A stretch of 64,000 nucleotides of DNA. Source: Pyropia haitanensis (lineage: Eukaryota; Rhodophyta; Bangiophyceae; Bangiales; Bangiaceae). The notes under the pieces were generated by a model. That model saw only the letters and a program-made list of their open reading frames with translations. It was not told the origin of the DNA and searched no databases. Both the position numbers and the translations under genes were made by a program. The stretch lies in NCBI GenBank assembly GCA_008729055.1, contig SDUX01000005.1, positions 2,178,875 to 2,242,874 of the forward strand, in the 5' to 3' direction. Positions 21,174 to 31,605 of the stretch are shown here, in pieces. How positions within the stretch are numbered: the first letter of the stretch is position 1; the number at the start of each line of letters is the position of its first letter.

Positions 21174-22076
21174 TCAGTGAACACGCCGACCATACGTCCA
21201 ATCACACAAGAGAAAGCACGGCACTGTCAAGAAAGTCATCGCAGCCATGAACGCAAGAGCAGTAACAAAAAGCATGCGAACGTAATGAATACGGATTCTC
21301 TCGAGCTCGTCAGGGTCACTTATCTCGGTAAACTTGGACTTAAGCTTACTTCCCGACCGCCCGTGAGAGTGTAAGTTTGGATTCATCTCGAAATGTTTGC
21401 ACTCAGCCCGGGGGGTGAACATCTCGATAAAGTCGTTGAACTCAGGCGCTACGACGGTGTCCCACACGTCCTGCTTAGCGACCCTCGCCTCAAGCTGCTG
21501 GCGAGTGAGAGGCCCTCGGGACGCCACCACGCCAGCAGCCACGCCTCGCTGGCACATCACATGGAACAGCCGTGCGAGCTCATGCTTTGTGAACCATAAC
21601 GACTGCGGTCCCTGAGTCGGCGTCCTTCCGGGGGACACACTCAGTAGAGGTTGGGTTAGCGGCGCGGCGGCAGTACGTGCGCGCGCAAGAGGTCGGTTTG
21701 CTCGGGGGGTGTGGTCCTGACGACCTTCTCGAGTGGCAGCAACGTTCGGCGCGCGAGCTGTCGAATGGGGAGGGGCAGCACGTGACCCGTCGGAAAGAGG
21801 CGGCACCGTAAGACGGCCACTCGGGGATGGATGAGCAGGTAGACGGCCACTCAACAAGAGAGACGCAGCGCGGGGGGCAGGCAGACATGGGAATAGAAAG
21901 AGTTGGCCACTGGAAGCGGCGGCGAACGCGGGGGAATTCGCACGCCCGCTTAATGGAGGGGGGGGTGAAATGCACGAAAACGACCTTCGCTCGAGGCGTG
22001 CCCTCAGCACCGACTTGTTCTCGCGGGAGGAGACCACGGCTGCCTTGCAGGCCGCTCGCATATGCGTGTGAGTCAT
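21174..22076 (-). CDS. N-terminal part of Harbinger-1 accessory protein, Myb/SANT-like (putative)
   Basis: A 300-codon frame from ATG 22076. The first half is Pro/Ser/Arg-rich low complexity and may be untranslated or intronic. The second half contains LWFTKHELARLFHVM, PLTRQQLEARVAKQDVWDTV and APEFNDFIEMF, which resembles the helical Myb/SANT-like domains of Harbinger ORF1 proteins that escort the transposase to the element ends. After KLKSKFTEI the frame becomes hydrophobic (MLFVTALAFMAAMTFLTVPC). That tail may be intron read-through or a real membrane segment. A GAG-ATAAGT at about 21326-21334 looks like a damaged splice donor. Confidence 0.4.
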   Translation of the reverse strand: MTHTHMRAACKAAVVSSRENKSVLRARLERRSFSCISPPPPLSGRANSPAFAAASSGQLFLFPCLPAPRAASLLLSGRLPAHPSPSGRLTVPPLSDGSRAAPPHSTARAPNVAATREGRQDHTPRANRPLARARTAAAPLTQPLLSVSPGRTPTQGPQSLWFTKHELARLFHVMCQRGVAAGVVASRGPLTRQQLEARVAKQDVWDTVVAPEFNDFIEMFTPRAECKHFEMNPNLHSHGRSGSKLKSKFTEISDPDELERIRIHYVRMLFVTALAFMAAMTFLTVPCFLLCDWTYGRRVH

Positions 22077-22402
22077 ATCGTCCGTGCTGGTTGGCTGCCC
22101 TTTCGGCGGTGGGCTAGTTGCCGAAGCTGTAGCGTCCGCAGAAGGAGAGCCTACGGGAGAAAATGTGCGCGGGTCGGCGTCGAGTACGGCGAGAGGCGGC
22201 GGGCGTCAGATGCGAGAGAGTGGTGGCGAGGTCGGGCAGGCTCCCAGGGAAGGGGCCGGGGCGCGAGCACGGGAAAAGGAAGGGAGGGGGGGGGGAAGTA
22301 GGGGGGCGGGAGGGGAGTTTTTGGGGGGGGAGGGGCGGGGAAAGTCTATGGATCAGTGGGGCGGCGCGGCCGCGTCCGAATCAATCCTACTGTGCTTCCG
22401 CT

Positions 22403-22495
22403 AAAAAGTGGATGTTGCTCGGACGTGCAGGTGCGGATTCGTTGGTCCAGACGGCGATTCCATGCACCTTCCTGTACCGTCAACATCCACTTTTT
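22403..22495. repeat. MITE-like foldback element, 93 bp
   Basis: Perfect 15-bp inverted ends: AAAAAGTGGATGTTG at 22403-22417 and CAACATCCACTTTTT at 22481-22495. Flanks read CT/GTAG, compatible with a TA-type duplication that is not perfect. There is no coding capacity. Confidence 0.75.
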
Positions 22496-25402
22496 GTAGG
22501 ACGTACTATAAAGGCAGCATGCATTGCGCCGCGTCTGTAGGCACTGAGCAATGAAAAGGGCATGATAGAAGCAAATGGCAGAGGAAAGAAAGACCTTTAT
22601 TGTACGAGAGGAGCCCTCCCACCAGCCGCCGACCGACGGCGCGCGACGCGTATCCTCCTGCCCCGCTACTACCATCGGCCGGGCCCACCACCGGGACCTC
22701 CCAGGGCACCCCCTGCGGGACACACCGTCTCAATGGCCGCCCTCTCCTTCGCTCAGACCAAGCGATCCAAGTAGGCCGCCCCTACCAGAGAGTTACCGGA
22801 CGCTGCAACGGACTAACCAGGGACGGAGTGGTGCAGGGCGGGGAGGGCGAGACGCAGATAAGAGGCTTACCAGCGGTTCCATATGGAAATGCAGTGAAGG
22901 TGAAAGCCAGGAGCAGGCAGACTGCAGGTGCGGCTCAAAAAACCGACACATGACGCGTCAAAAAGGGAATGAGAGCTCCACGGAGTACCAGAACGGGCTG
23001 ACAATCCCCCTGCCATTCTCGCGATCCCTACACCACGCCCGTTGCGTGGACCGCCCCTATGCGCGAGCACACCTCTGCCCGGAACGGTGGAACACACTGC
23101 AAAAGCGCCGATGGCGGCTAAAGAAAAAAGACGGAGGAGATGTGGCGGGAGGGAACGAGGAAAAAGAAAGAAGCTGCAAAAGAACGTCACATCGGACACC
23201 GACCATGCGCCGAGCCGTTCAAAGCAGGGGGGGGGACGGCGTCTGCCCTGCTGTGCGAGGCGCTCGCCTCAGCCGCCGGCAGCATGCGTCACGGCGACGC
23301 CGGCCGACCACCAGCAAGACGTGGGCGTCAACGCGACTCGAGCTACTGCGGGCACGCTCCCACCCGCGCGGGCGGGGCGCACGCCGTCGACGGCCCCACC
23401 CTGCACCAACCCCACGTCCCCCCCCTGGTCTCCCCGAAGGACGTACCAGGTCTGCCCCCACGCTTTGACGCGACTCGACATAGAACACACGCGCTGCCGC
23501 CACACGCCTCGTCGACAAGGTTGCCGAGGGCGTGCACGCCGCTCGCGACCGCCGCGAGCCTCCAGCCGGTAGGCAGGGTGGCCGCGCTGACTCAGCGGCC
23601 GCGCCGAACCCGAGGCGCTACGCGCAGGGCGGCCGCATGCCCGTCTCGCACTAGCCACACAGCGTCCGTCGAACATCATAAACCGAGGGTAGGGGGGGTG
23701 CGGGGGGCAACGAGAGGTCGGGGAGGACACGTCCGCAGTACACCATACAAGTAGAAGGCGGCGGAGGTTGGGGGCAGTAGCACAAGACCGAAGATGAAGC
23801 CCACCCTAAAAGCACACACTTCACACAGCGGTCCGAGCGAAGGTGCGCCACGCTTCATTTCCGAGTCTGAGCTCCTCGCGCGACTACGCGACGCGTCCGT
23901 CCCGCTCGTCCCGCTCTCCCGCGGCCTCTGCCCCGTGTACGCGCTGAGTGCGCTGCCGCTTTCTTCCCCTCCACCCCGCGTGGCTGTGCCTGTTCGCTTA
24001 GCCTAAAGAACCCGGCGCCCAGTGCCTGGAGGGACCCAGCACGACATGAGGTAGTGTTGGGTGTGCAGGGAGGGGACACCTGGGCACGAGTTCCTGGTGG
24101 TTCAAAAGTAGGGTGCGGAAGGGAGGTGGGAGCGAGGGGACAAGGGACGAGTGCGCTGGCGCGAATACGGAAAACAACATTTGAAAGTGCGAAGACATAG
24201 AGCGACTTGGTGGAAAGAAGTACAAAGAGAGCGGCAGGGGGGGGGGGGCATGTGAACGGAGTAGACGCACGCACGAAAAACAGTGACATCGGAAAGTGAG
24301 CAACGAAAAAACAATGCGGCGGGAGGGTGCAGTGCGACGTCAAAAAATATTGAGGGGGGGATGATGCGATCATAAGCAGAGAGAGCGAGAGGACATTCAA
24401 AAAAGCCAACACCTCAAGCGGCAACGCCTCGCTCTGCGCACCTCACACCACCACCCGGGAGTCACATGCCACAACGAGAGCAGCGATCAGCTCAATTCTC
24501 TCGCCACCGCCTCCCGCCCCACCTCGCGTGTCATGCATTGCCTGTACGTGCCCCTCCTGGCCCCCCAGCGATTCCGCACGGATAGCACAAGACGGCCAGC
24601 TTCACCCCGACGTCACCTCGCTTTCGTGCGGAACACGTGGGGGAGGGGCGGGGGAGGGACGCAAAACATATCAGTGTAGGTGCAGGGCCTGCATTGGCAC
24701 AAGCTCAAAACAGAGGGGAAAGGGAGGAGAGCGGCGGAACAAGGGTAGCAAGAAAAAGAGATTTAAACGTACCGACAGTTTGAAAGACGGGTGGGGGGGG
24801 GGGGGGGATGGCGGGACAAGGGAAGCAAGAAGAAAACATTTGAGCAAACCGACCCCGGAAGCGGCACGCAAACGATGAGCGCGCCACCAAGCACCCTTCC
24901 GATCCATACATCACTCTCCAAGACTTACCACGGCAGTCATTGGGTGGCCATCTCCCACCGCAGCGGCCCTCACCACACGCCATGCGTGCTGCCCCAGGGC
25001 CCGCCTGCCGCGCACCGGCGTGGTGCCTCAAACGGCCCACGGCCGCGCAGGGACTATTGCTCCGGTCCTCTACGGCGTCGGGTGAATCAAGGCGACGAGA
25101 GAAGTGCCGCAGTTCTGGAAGGGTCGGTGGGATAGCCTGCGGTGTCCGCAACAGCCAGGCGAGGGACAGAGGGGAGGCGGATGGACGTGCCATGCCTTCG
25201 TCGCCTGCCGACCCAATGTGCACGGCGCGGCATGTCTGCCACTCTTCTGGTCTCGACCTCGCGCGCCTGCGCCGCCGCTTTGTTCAAAACACACGAGGGA
25301 GATCCAACGACAGGAGCAGCTGTTGTGGAGAACGCAGTCCCGAACTTCTCATGAATTTGATGGCGCAAATGCTGCCGCAAGGGGGCTTCCGCGAACTCAG
25401 AC
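22496..25402. other. No supported gene
   Basis: A 2.9-kb stretch with homopolymer G runs (for example 24240-24249 and 24790-24810) and overlapping plus and minus open frames. The longest are 297 codons at 22575-23468 and 204 codons at 23140-23754, both Arg/Pro/Thr-rich with no domain. I see no conserved motif, tRNA-like fold or terminal repeat. It may be intergenic or very old repeat DNA. Confidence 0.4.
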
Positions 25403-25464
25403 TGCCGCAGGATGCGGCAAAAAGTGGCATTTGCTAAAGCCACTTTTTGCCGCATCCTGCGGCA
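25403..25464. repeat. Hairpin with a perfect 26-bp stem and 10-nt loop
   Basis: Left arm 25403-25428 (TGCCGCAGGATGCGGCAAAA... ending GTGGC) is the exact reverse complement of 25439-25464. The loop is ATTTGCTAAA. Similarity extends outward imperfectly to about 25388 and 25480 (CCGCGAACTCAG / reverse of CTTGAGTTTGCGG). The AAAAAGTGG core is shared with the foldback at 22403. Confidence 0.9.
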
Positions 25465-26193
25465 TCTTGAGTTTGCGGCACACAACGCAGGACACGTGGA
25501 CAGCAGCAGCCAAACTTAGATGTGTATCAGCCCCCTCCACAGAACAGCAGAGACACTCCAGCTGAACTCGCACATGGCGAGGCGGGGCTCCCGCTCATCT
25601 GGGTAGATGACCGCACCGCGCAGCTTATCGCTATCTTTGGGGGCGGAGGGGGGGGGAACTGCCAAGCCGGCCGGTGGTAAGTCCAAAGCCAAAGCCGCGG
25701 GCGCTGGAGCGCCCGTCGCGTCTGGACCGCCCACGACGACCGCGGCAGCCCAGGCGGCTCCCCGTCGGGTCGCTCGGAAAGAAGGGCAGGGCGGACGCGG
25801 CTGCCAATCGCCCACCGGAGCAGACAAAACACAAAAAACAGGCAAAAGTGACATCGATGAAAACACAACAGCCACAATAAAAATTTAGTCGTCAGCCAAC
25901 CAGATGAATCGACAAACAGACAGAAGGAAAAGACTAGCCATGCCGCGACGAGGCACCGAGAAGCAGGACGCTGCCTGTCACCGATGTAAAGGGGTGCACT
26001 TGCGGGGACGTACCAGGAGGGTTGATCGGTGCCGAGGTAGATCGGTCCGACGCCGAGCGCGTGCTCCGACAGGCTATCATCGCCGACGGTGGGGGAGCAC
26101 GCACACTGCAGGAAGCACAAGCGCTGGCGCTGTGACGCGGTCGAGACGGGCAACGACGAAGGTGACGTGCGCGCGCGCGGCCATGCGACGGGC
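25465..26193. other. No supported gene
   Basis: Short overlapping frames (93 codons plus at 25607-25888; 269 codons minus at 25527-26336) without recognisable domains. The minus frame passes through several unlike compositions and is probably fortuitous. Confidence 0.4.
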
Positions 26194-26224
26194 GCGCGCG
26201 CGCTGGTGTGTCCAGCGCGCGCGC
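26194..26224. repeat. GC-dinucleotide hairpin, 13-bp perfect stem
   Basis: GCGCGCGCGCTGG, loop TGTGT, CCAGCGCGCGCGC. The alternating GC arms could also adopt Z-DNA. No neighbouring gene gives it an obvious role. Confidence 0.85.
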
Positions 26225-26879
26225 ATTGACGCAACTTCATTTTGATGCTTCTAGAAGCTTCCACAAAGAGTCCAATATTTGTGCACATTAAATTACCTCC
26301 CAAATGCAAACTAATGCAACCCACGCGGGCAAACAATACAATAGGGCGTGTCCTGCACAGTCTTCGCGTGCCAGCACTTCGCGCCTATGGATAGGAGGAG
26401 CATTGATTCAAAAGGGTGGGGAAAGCTGCAGAGAAATTTACACTCGGAAAAGAGGTGCCAATCCTGGTCAAGCCTTACCGGTACCTACTATTTACTCCGA
26501 ACTAAACATCTCCCGAGTGTACAGGACGACATGCCGCCCCCTCACAAACAAAGGTCCAACCACGGCTTCGATGGATCAGACGTCGACGTAGCGCATGGAG
26601 CCTCTAAAACTGGTAAAGCACTCCGTATTGCGACGCTCTTCGGGATGTCCAAACGCTCCGTGGCGGTCGACCGAAGACTTGACGCACACGATGAACGCAA
26701 AGACCCTCGGGACATTGTCAACGAGAAGAACTGCAAAGTGGTGCGCAGCGCCGTGCACGTTGGCAGGAACACGTCGCACTACTCGTCCACGATCAGCCGC
26801 TTGTTCCGCGTGCGATCTCACACGCACGAAATGTTCGCGTCGACGGTCCGCGGCCCTATCCACCACGGAGACGGTCCCA

Positions 26880-27681
26880 CCACATTGGCCATTTGACAGC
26901 CGAAAGCAAAAGTACTTCTTAGCATAGTTTTCAGCAGGTACTTGAACGACGCCTTCCAGGTCCAGAACTGCCTTCTTGTAAAGAAGCTCTTGGCCAATCA
27001 GTGAAGCCACAGCATGTCGAGCAGAAAGAAGGTCCATATTCGGCTGCTGGAACAGCGCGAATGTGCCACGTGCATTGTAATTTTCACGTCGACGATGTTT
27101 CCCTATTGCTGCAACCCAGGCATCCGGTACGCGCGCGTCAGCGAAACTGTTGAGGTTCTCCACCAAGTATTTGGATGACACCGCCGTTGTCAGCGCCGCG
27201 TATAGGAAATGACGTGTCCTGATGAGTCGCGTAAGAGAATCCATCAGGCGCTCCACTGGCAACTGCGAATAAGACCAGGCCAGTCCGCAGCGCAATTCTC
27301 GGTGACGTCCAGGGCAGCCACTTTTGTCGGTCGGCAAAGCCGTACGCACTTCTCCATGCCGGCGTACACATGCTTGCAGTAGGCGTCGCAAAAGCGCTTC
27401 AGGCGCCTGCATGGCGTGCTCCGCTCGTGCTCCGTCAATACACTTGGCTTGAAAAGTAGCCGGTAAGCTTGACAAAGTAGCTTGGACATCTTGAAATAAT
27501 CTTCCGGAATTCGATTCGCCGGGACAACTTCTCTGACGCTCAGAGAACAATGCACCCAATCGACTGCCTTGTACAAGCCGGAATGCTTGTGAATGTCCCG
27601 AAAGGAGCGAGCTTGGCTGAGCGGTACAGCTTTTTCCACTAAAATCTCTTCAAGATATTCTTCACAAATACAGAGAATCAT
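26880..27681 (-). pseudogene. Fragment resembling the C-terminal region of CACTA (Tnp2/DUF4218-type) transposases
   Basis: Two minus-strand frames join with a shift near 27250-27300. The first, from about 27681, reads AVPLSQARSFRDIHKHSGLY, DWVHCSLSVREVVPANRIPE and LKRFCDAYCKHVYAGMEKCV. The second reads GLAWSYSQLPVERLMDSLTR, LIRTRHFLYAALTTAVSSKY and SLIGQELLYKKAVLDLEGVV. The W-S-Y-S-x-L-P-V-E-R pattern followed by a basic-aromatic stretch recalls the conserved W-x-Y-x-x-P-M-E-R block found near the end of fungal and plant CACTA proteins. No DDE region is seen, so it is a fragment. Composition is less GC-rich than neighbours. A low-confidence family call; the coding character itself is more secure. 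Confidence 0.35.
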
Positions 27682-27867
27682 TCCCCCATAATTCGATCAC
27701 GGGACGAGCGCGAGACCGGATCCGATCCTCCGCCTGGGACCTGTCTCGTCCTGAGACCAGCAGCCAGCGGGCGCCACACCCACACGTACGAGTGTTTCCT
27801 GCACCCGCTCGCCCTGGGTAGCCGTGACGGTCCGTGGGGTCGCTAGATGCTACAGTCACGTTTGCCC

Positions 27868-28340
27868 ACCGCCACTCCTCCCCCCGAAAGAACCGAACGA
27901 AGCCGAACGCAGCGCCCGCCACAACTCGTAAATGGCACTGGCGACTCCGCCCACCCGCTCTCTCGCACACCACGCCTTAACCCAAAAACATAAATACAGA
28001 CACGCCCTCTCCTCGCCGCGCCAGCAACACGAATCCGCTTGCCGCCGTCTTGCCCGTGTATTCCCCGTCCGTCAACTGCTGCGCCCGCCACCACCTGTTG
28101 CCAACGATCCACACACAAGCACAATCAAACCAGCCACCGTCATGCAACATCACGACACCACCTCAGCCCTGCATGAGCTTGTCCCTCGCCGCGACCACCC
28201 CGCCCCCAGTCGCCTCGCCCCCCCAACCCGCACTCGCGCCAACCACGCCCCCACTCAAACGCACACCCCTAAGCCACCCCTCGCCCCCGCCCGCCGTCCT
28301 AACCCCCTCGCCGTCATGTTGCATGCCTTGTCCCCGTCGA
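27868..28340. repeat. Proline-codon-rich block, copy 1 of a direct repeat
   Basis: It matches 28787-29270 in the same order: CCCGAAAGAACC..., CACGCCTTAACCC, ACAGACACGCCCTC, TGCCGCCGTCTTGCC, a CCACCACCTGTTGCCAACGA block and ACAAGCACAATCAAACCAGC. Identity is about 80% by eye. A shorter third partial copy (GCGCCCGCCACCACCTGTG) begins near 28262. Confidence 0.8.
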
Positions 28341-28766
28341 CTAACTGCTGCGCCCGCCACCACCTGTGTTCATCCAGCCACATTCACAAGCACAATCTAA
28401 ACAGCCAACCTCGCTCCTCTCCCCCATCCACGAGCTCCGGCGGACGGTCCGGCCCGTGCCCTGCCCCGTCGTCTTCTTGCGAGGGTGAGAGCGCTGGCAG
28501 ACGGGCGTCACGGCGACCCTGGCCGTGGCGGCGGCGACAGTGACGACAGTGATGACGGCAGCGACGTCGCTGGCAGTTGCGGCAGACAGCCAGGTGCTCG
28601 TAACGATGGTCAAGCCGGTGGGGACGGCAGTGACGACGACCAGGGCGATAGCCGCCGCCACCACCACCCCCACCAACTGCACCACCGTCATGAACGCCTG
28701 TCTCTCCACCAGCCCCGCCAAAAACGTCGCCGACACCACAACCATCGCCGCTGCCGCCGCGCCCAT
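28341..28766 (-). CDS. Hypothetical hydrophobic protein between two direct repeats
   Basis: ATG 28766 opens a frame of about 141 codons: MGAAAAAMVVVSATFLAG, then VVQLVGVVVAAAIALVVVTA, a likely membrane segment, a second Ala/Val-rich stretch (DVAAVITVVTVAAATARVAV) and a basic Cys-containing tail. It is bracketed by the two proline-codon repeat copies. No family recognised. The plus strand has an equally long Thr/Ala-rich frame, so this could be low-complexity DNA without a gene. Confidence 0.2.
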   Translation of the reverse strand: MGAAAAAMVVVSATFLAGLVERQAFMTVVQLVGVVVAAAIALVVVTAVPTGLTIVTSTWLSAATASDVAAVITVVTVAAATARVAVTPVCQRSHPRKKTTGQGTGRTVRRSSWMGERSEVGCLDCACECGWMNTGGGGRSS

Positions 28767-28786
28767 GCCGCCGTGACGTCCGCCCC

Positions 28787-29270
28787 CCACCACTCCCCCC
28801 CCCGAAAGAACCCAACAACGCCGGACGCAGCGCCCGCCGCTACTCGCGAATGGCGCTCCCGGCCACGCCTACCTGCACTCGCCCACACCACGCCTAAACC
28901 CAAGAAAAAAAAAAAACAGACACGCCCTCCCCTCGCCGCGCCCACAACACGAATCCCCTTGCCGCCGTCTTGCCTGTCTTGTCCGCATCAGCCCAGTGAA
29001 GCGCCCGCCACCACCTGTTGCCAACGATCCACACACAAGCACAATCAAACCAGCCGCCGTCATGCATCACCGCAACACCACCTCTCATCAGAGTCCATCC
29101 CTCCATCACCGCGCACAAACCACCCTCCCTCGGCATCACCCGGCCTTCCCGCGCCAGAGCAAACCACGCCCCCACCCAAACGCACACCCAACCCCCCCCC
29201 CTGGCCTCTCCCCGCCGTCCTCACCCCCTCGTCGCCGCCTTGGCTGTCTCGTCCGTGTCCGCCTAGTGCT
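28787..29270. repeat. Proline-codon-rich block, copy 2 of a direct repeat
   Basis: See the copy at 27868-28340. It includes a 12-base poly-A run (28907-28918) absent from copy 1. The two copies with a 450-bp spacer could be a segmental duplication or the terminal repeats of a small non-coding retroelement; I see no polypurine tract or target duplication to support the latter. Confidence 0.8.
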
Positions 29271-29679
29271 GCTCCGACTGTTATTGCAGAGCTGATTTAC
29301 GTCCATTTCTCTTTCGTTTCGACCACATCGGTGTGATTTCAGCCATTGTTGTAGATAGCGAACTTGCCCGTTCAAGTGAGCACAGCGCATGATGACGGTC
29401 AGTCTGTGCATGCAGCGGATACTGGCAATGACCTGGACGAGGCCAGTACGACGGGGCCTGTCATTCAAACCAGCCAGTGCGCGTCGGGGCGAAAAGGCTC
29501 ACGTCAAATTCGTATCGATTTGACGCCGGGCCGCAGTAACAGCAGATTCAATGCTCAATGGCTCTGCACATGCAGATTACTCTCATACTCCGTGTGGCAC
29601 GAAACATTAACCCGTCAACATGAGCTGCGGTCTCAACGTCAACGCGCAACAGAATTCGCGATGGCAAATGCGCTCTTGG
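29271..29679. other. No supported gene; possible first, poorly conserved unit of the satellite
   Basis: GC content drops here. Around 29490-29560 the order GGCTCACG...GATTTGACG...CAATGGCTCTG faintly resembles the satellite units that follow, but not enough to count it. Confidence 0.35.
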
Positions 29680-31605
29680 CATCTGCGATACAGAGTACAC
29701 TAAAATTGCACTGCCTGGAGAGTTGGCGTATGAAAGTTCAACATTAAAATGGAAATCGCACTCCCCAGCGGTGCTTACCCACATGAATTCAGTTCGCAGA
29801 TCGGCAAACTCCAGAAAATAGGCTGTATCCAATTGATTCACGTCAAGGATCTAGAGTTGTTTTAGTGACAGCCATCATAGTGTTCGCGCTTAGGGACCTG
29901 CTCCCTAACAAAGCTCACAAAGTTTGAAGTGCTTGGACAGTCCCAGAACAACAGTTGAACAATCAGACTGTCTCAGGTTCCCCAGTACCTCTCAAGCACC
30001 TTACTGAAGTTATCATATAAGCCCGCCAAAAAAATAGCCTGTAGCCGTTTGACACATATCAACCATCACAAATTGTGTCGGACGCAGCAATAACTTTTGC
30101 TGGGCCCAGAACACAGGTCCACCATGAGCATGCGAAGATTGCAGTTTGTGAAAGTTTGACAGACGACGGAACCACACTCAGATCCGTCCAGACTCTCCGA
30201 CGGTGCTCACACGTCTGGCTTGAATTGTCAGTCCAGCAAACGCAAGCACTTGAGACGAAGTTAAGTCAATCACATCAAACAAAATTAAGGTTTTCTGGAA
30301 CGGCGAGAACGTTTACCGCGCGCGAAGCACGCGTCCGTGACGAGGGCACAAAACTTGCGCTGCCTTACCATTTGATCGACGAAGGCTGAACAATTACAAC
30401 CAGATTGCGCTCCCAAAAGGTTCGCAAGCAGCTGACTGCAATCGGCCGCTCGGCACACCCCAGAAAGGAGGCAGTAGCCAATTCAGTTACATTCAGCACC
30501 AAGAATTGTTTCTTGGACGGTGATGTTGTGTTCCCGCTTTTGGTGCGCTGGACGATGATGAGCAAATTTGACGACGTTGACGTTGAAAGTCGAAGGCTTG
30601 TTATGGAAATGTTGTCATCGTCCCCAGTGGTTGTCAAGCACCAGTTTATAATTTTCGGTCCGGCACGTCTCAAGAATTGCGCTAATGCAACTTCAGGCAC
30701 AGGAGCCCATCAATAATCTTTCTGATACGTCGGCATTTTTGTTTGCACTCAGGTCAGTGGTCAATCATGAGCACGCAGAGGTTGCAGTGCTTGGACAGGT
30801 GAAGGAAGAAAGCTCACTTTTGAAGTCGTCTGAGGCTCCTCTGGGAATGTCAAGCACCTGACTTTAATCATCACTCCGGCGCGCCCTAAAGACAGCCTGC
30901 AGCGACTTCGGTAGAAAAATTAAATGAGTCGCCGAATCAGCCATATTATTCGACGCCGTCTGGGCTGAGATCCATACTGAAGATACGAAAGTTGCTCTGC
31001 CGTATAGGACCAACGCTTAACATGATGGTCGTGTCACACTCCCTTGTGGTTGTCCAGCGCGCTCCAATGGACAGACTCCGGCAGGTTCAGTGACATGAAT
31101 CCGCAAATTGCGTTGCTGAGACATCGCCAAGTTTGTTCGCACTCGGAGCCGTGGCACATGATAACCACTTGGAGTTTGCAGTGGTTGGATAGTTGACAGA
31201 TAAAATCTTGAACTTGGAATTGGCTCGCGCTTTCACGCGGCTCCAATGGGCCTTTCTGAGTGTTTCCAAAAGTAGTCTGAAGCCAATACTGTAACTTTAA
31301 AGATCAGGACTTGTGCCTGACACAGCCGTAGTACTCTTTGCGCCCGGGGCGCGTGTCTAACAAAAGCGTACGAAGAATGCACTGTCTTGACGTTTAAAGG
31401 ACAAACGCTTACTAATGATATTGCCTCGGGCTCCCCAGCGGCGCCCACGCGCAAGACTTCAAGCGTCAATCCAGCACGCCCGAAAAATTGAGCCGCAACC
31501 AATTGAGTCAAACCGAGCGACAATGATTCCTTCTGGGACGGCGATGATAGTCCTGGCGCCCGGGGCACTTGTCCAGGGAGAGCACATTGAGACTGGTGGC
31601 CGATG
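29680..31605. repeat. Highly diverged tandem array, about 190-220-bp period, about nine units
   Basis: Two landmarks recur in phase. Landmark A: TACACTAAAATTGCACTGCC (29701), CTCACAAAGTTTGAAGTGCT (29914), GCATGCGAAGATTGCAGTTT (30129), CACGCAGAGGTTGCAGTGCT (30772), ATACGAAAGTTGCTCTGCC (30981), CACTTGGAGTTTGCAGTGGT (31163), CGTACGAAGAATGCACTGTC (31365). Landmark B, 60-100 bp later: CTCCCCAGCGGTGCTTACCC (29761), GTTCCCCAGTACCTCTCAAG, GTCCCCAGTGGTTGTCAAGC (30620), CTCCTCTGGGAATGTCAAGC (30836), CTCCCCAGCGGCGCCCACGC (31431). The period drifts between about 190 and 220 bp. Units share only scattered blocks, so this is an ancient or fast-evolving satellite. No open frame of note crosses it, and it is AT-richer than its surroundings. 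Confidence 0.7.

Noticed and set aside
27868..29270. Firm call of an LTR/TRIM element from the direct repeats
   Set aside because: No TG...CA ends, polypurine tract or target duplication could be identified, and the copies are only about 80% similar with internal sub-repeats.
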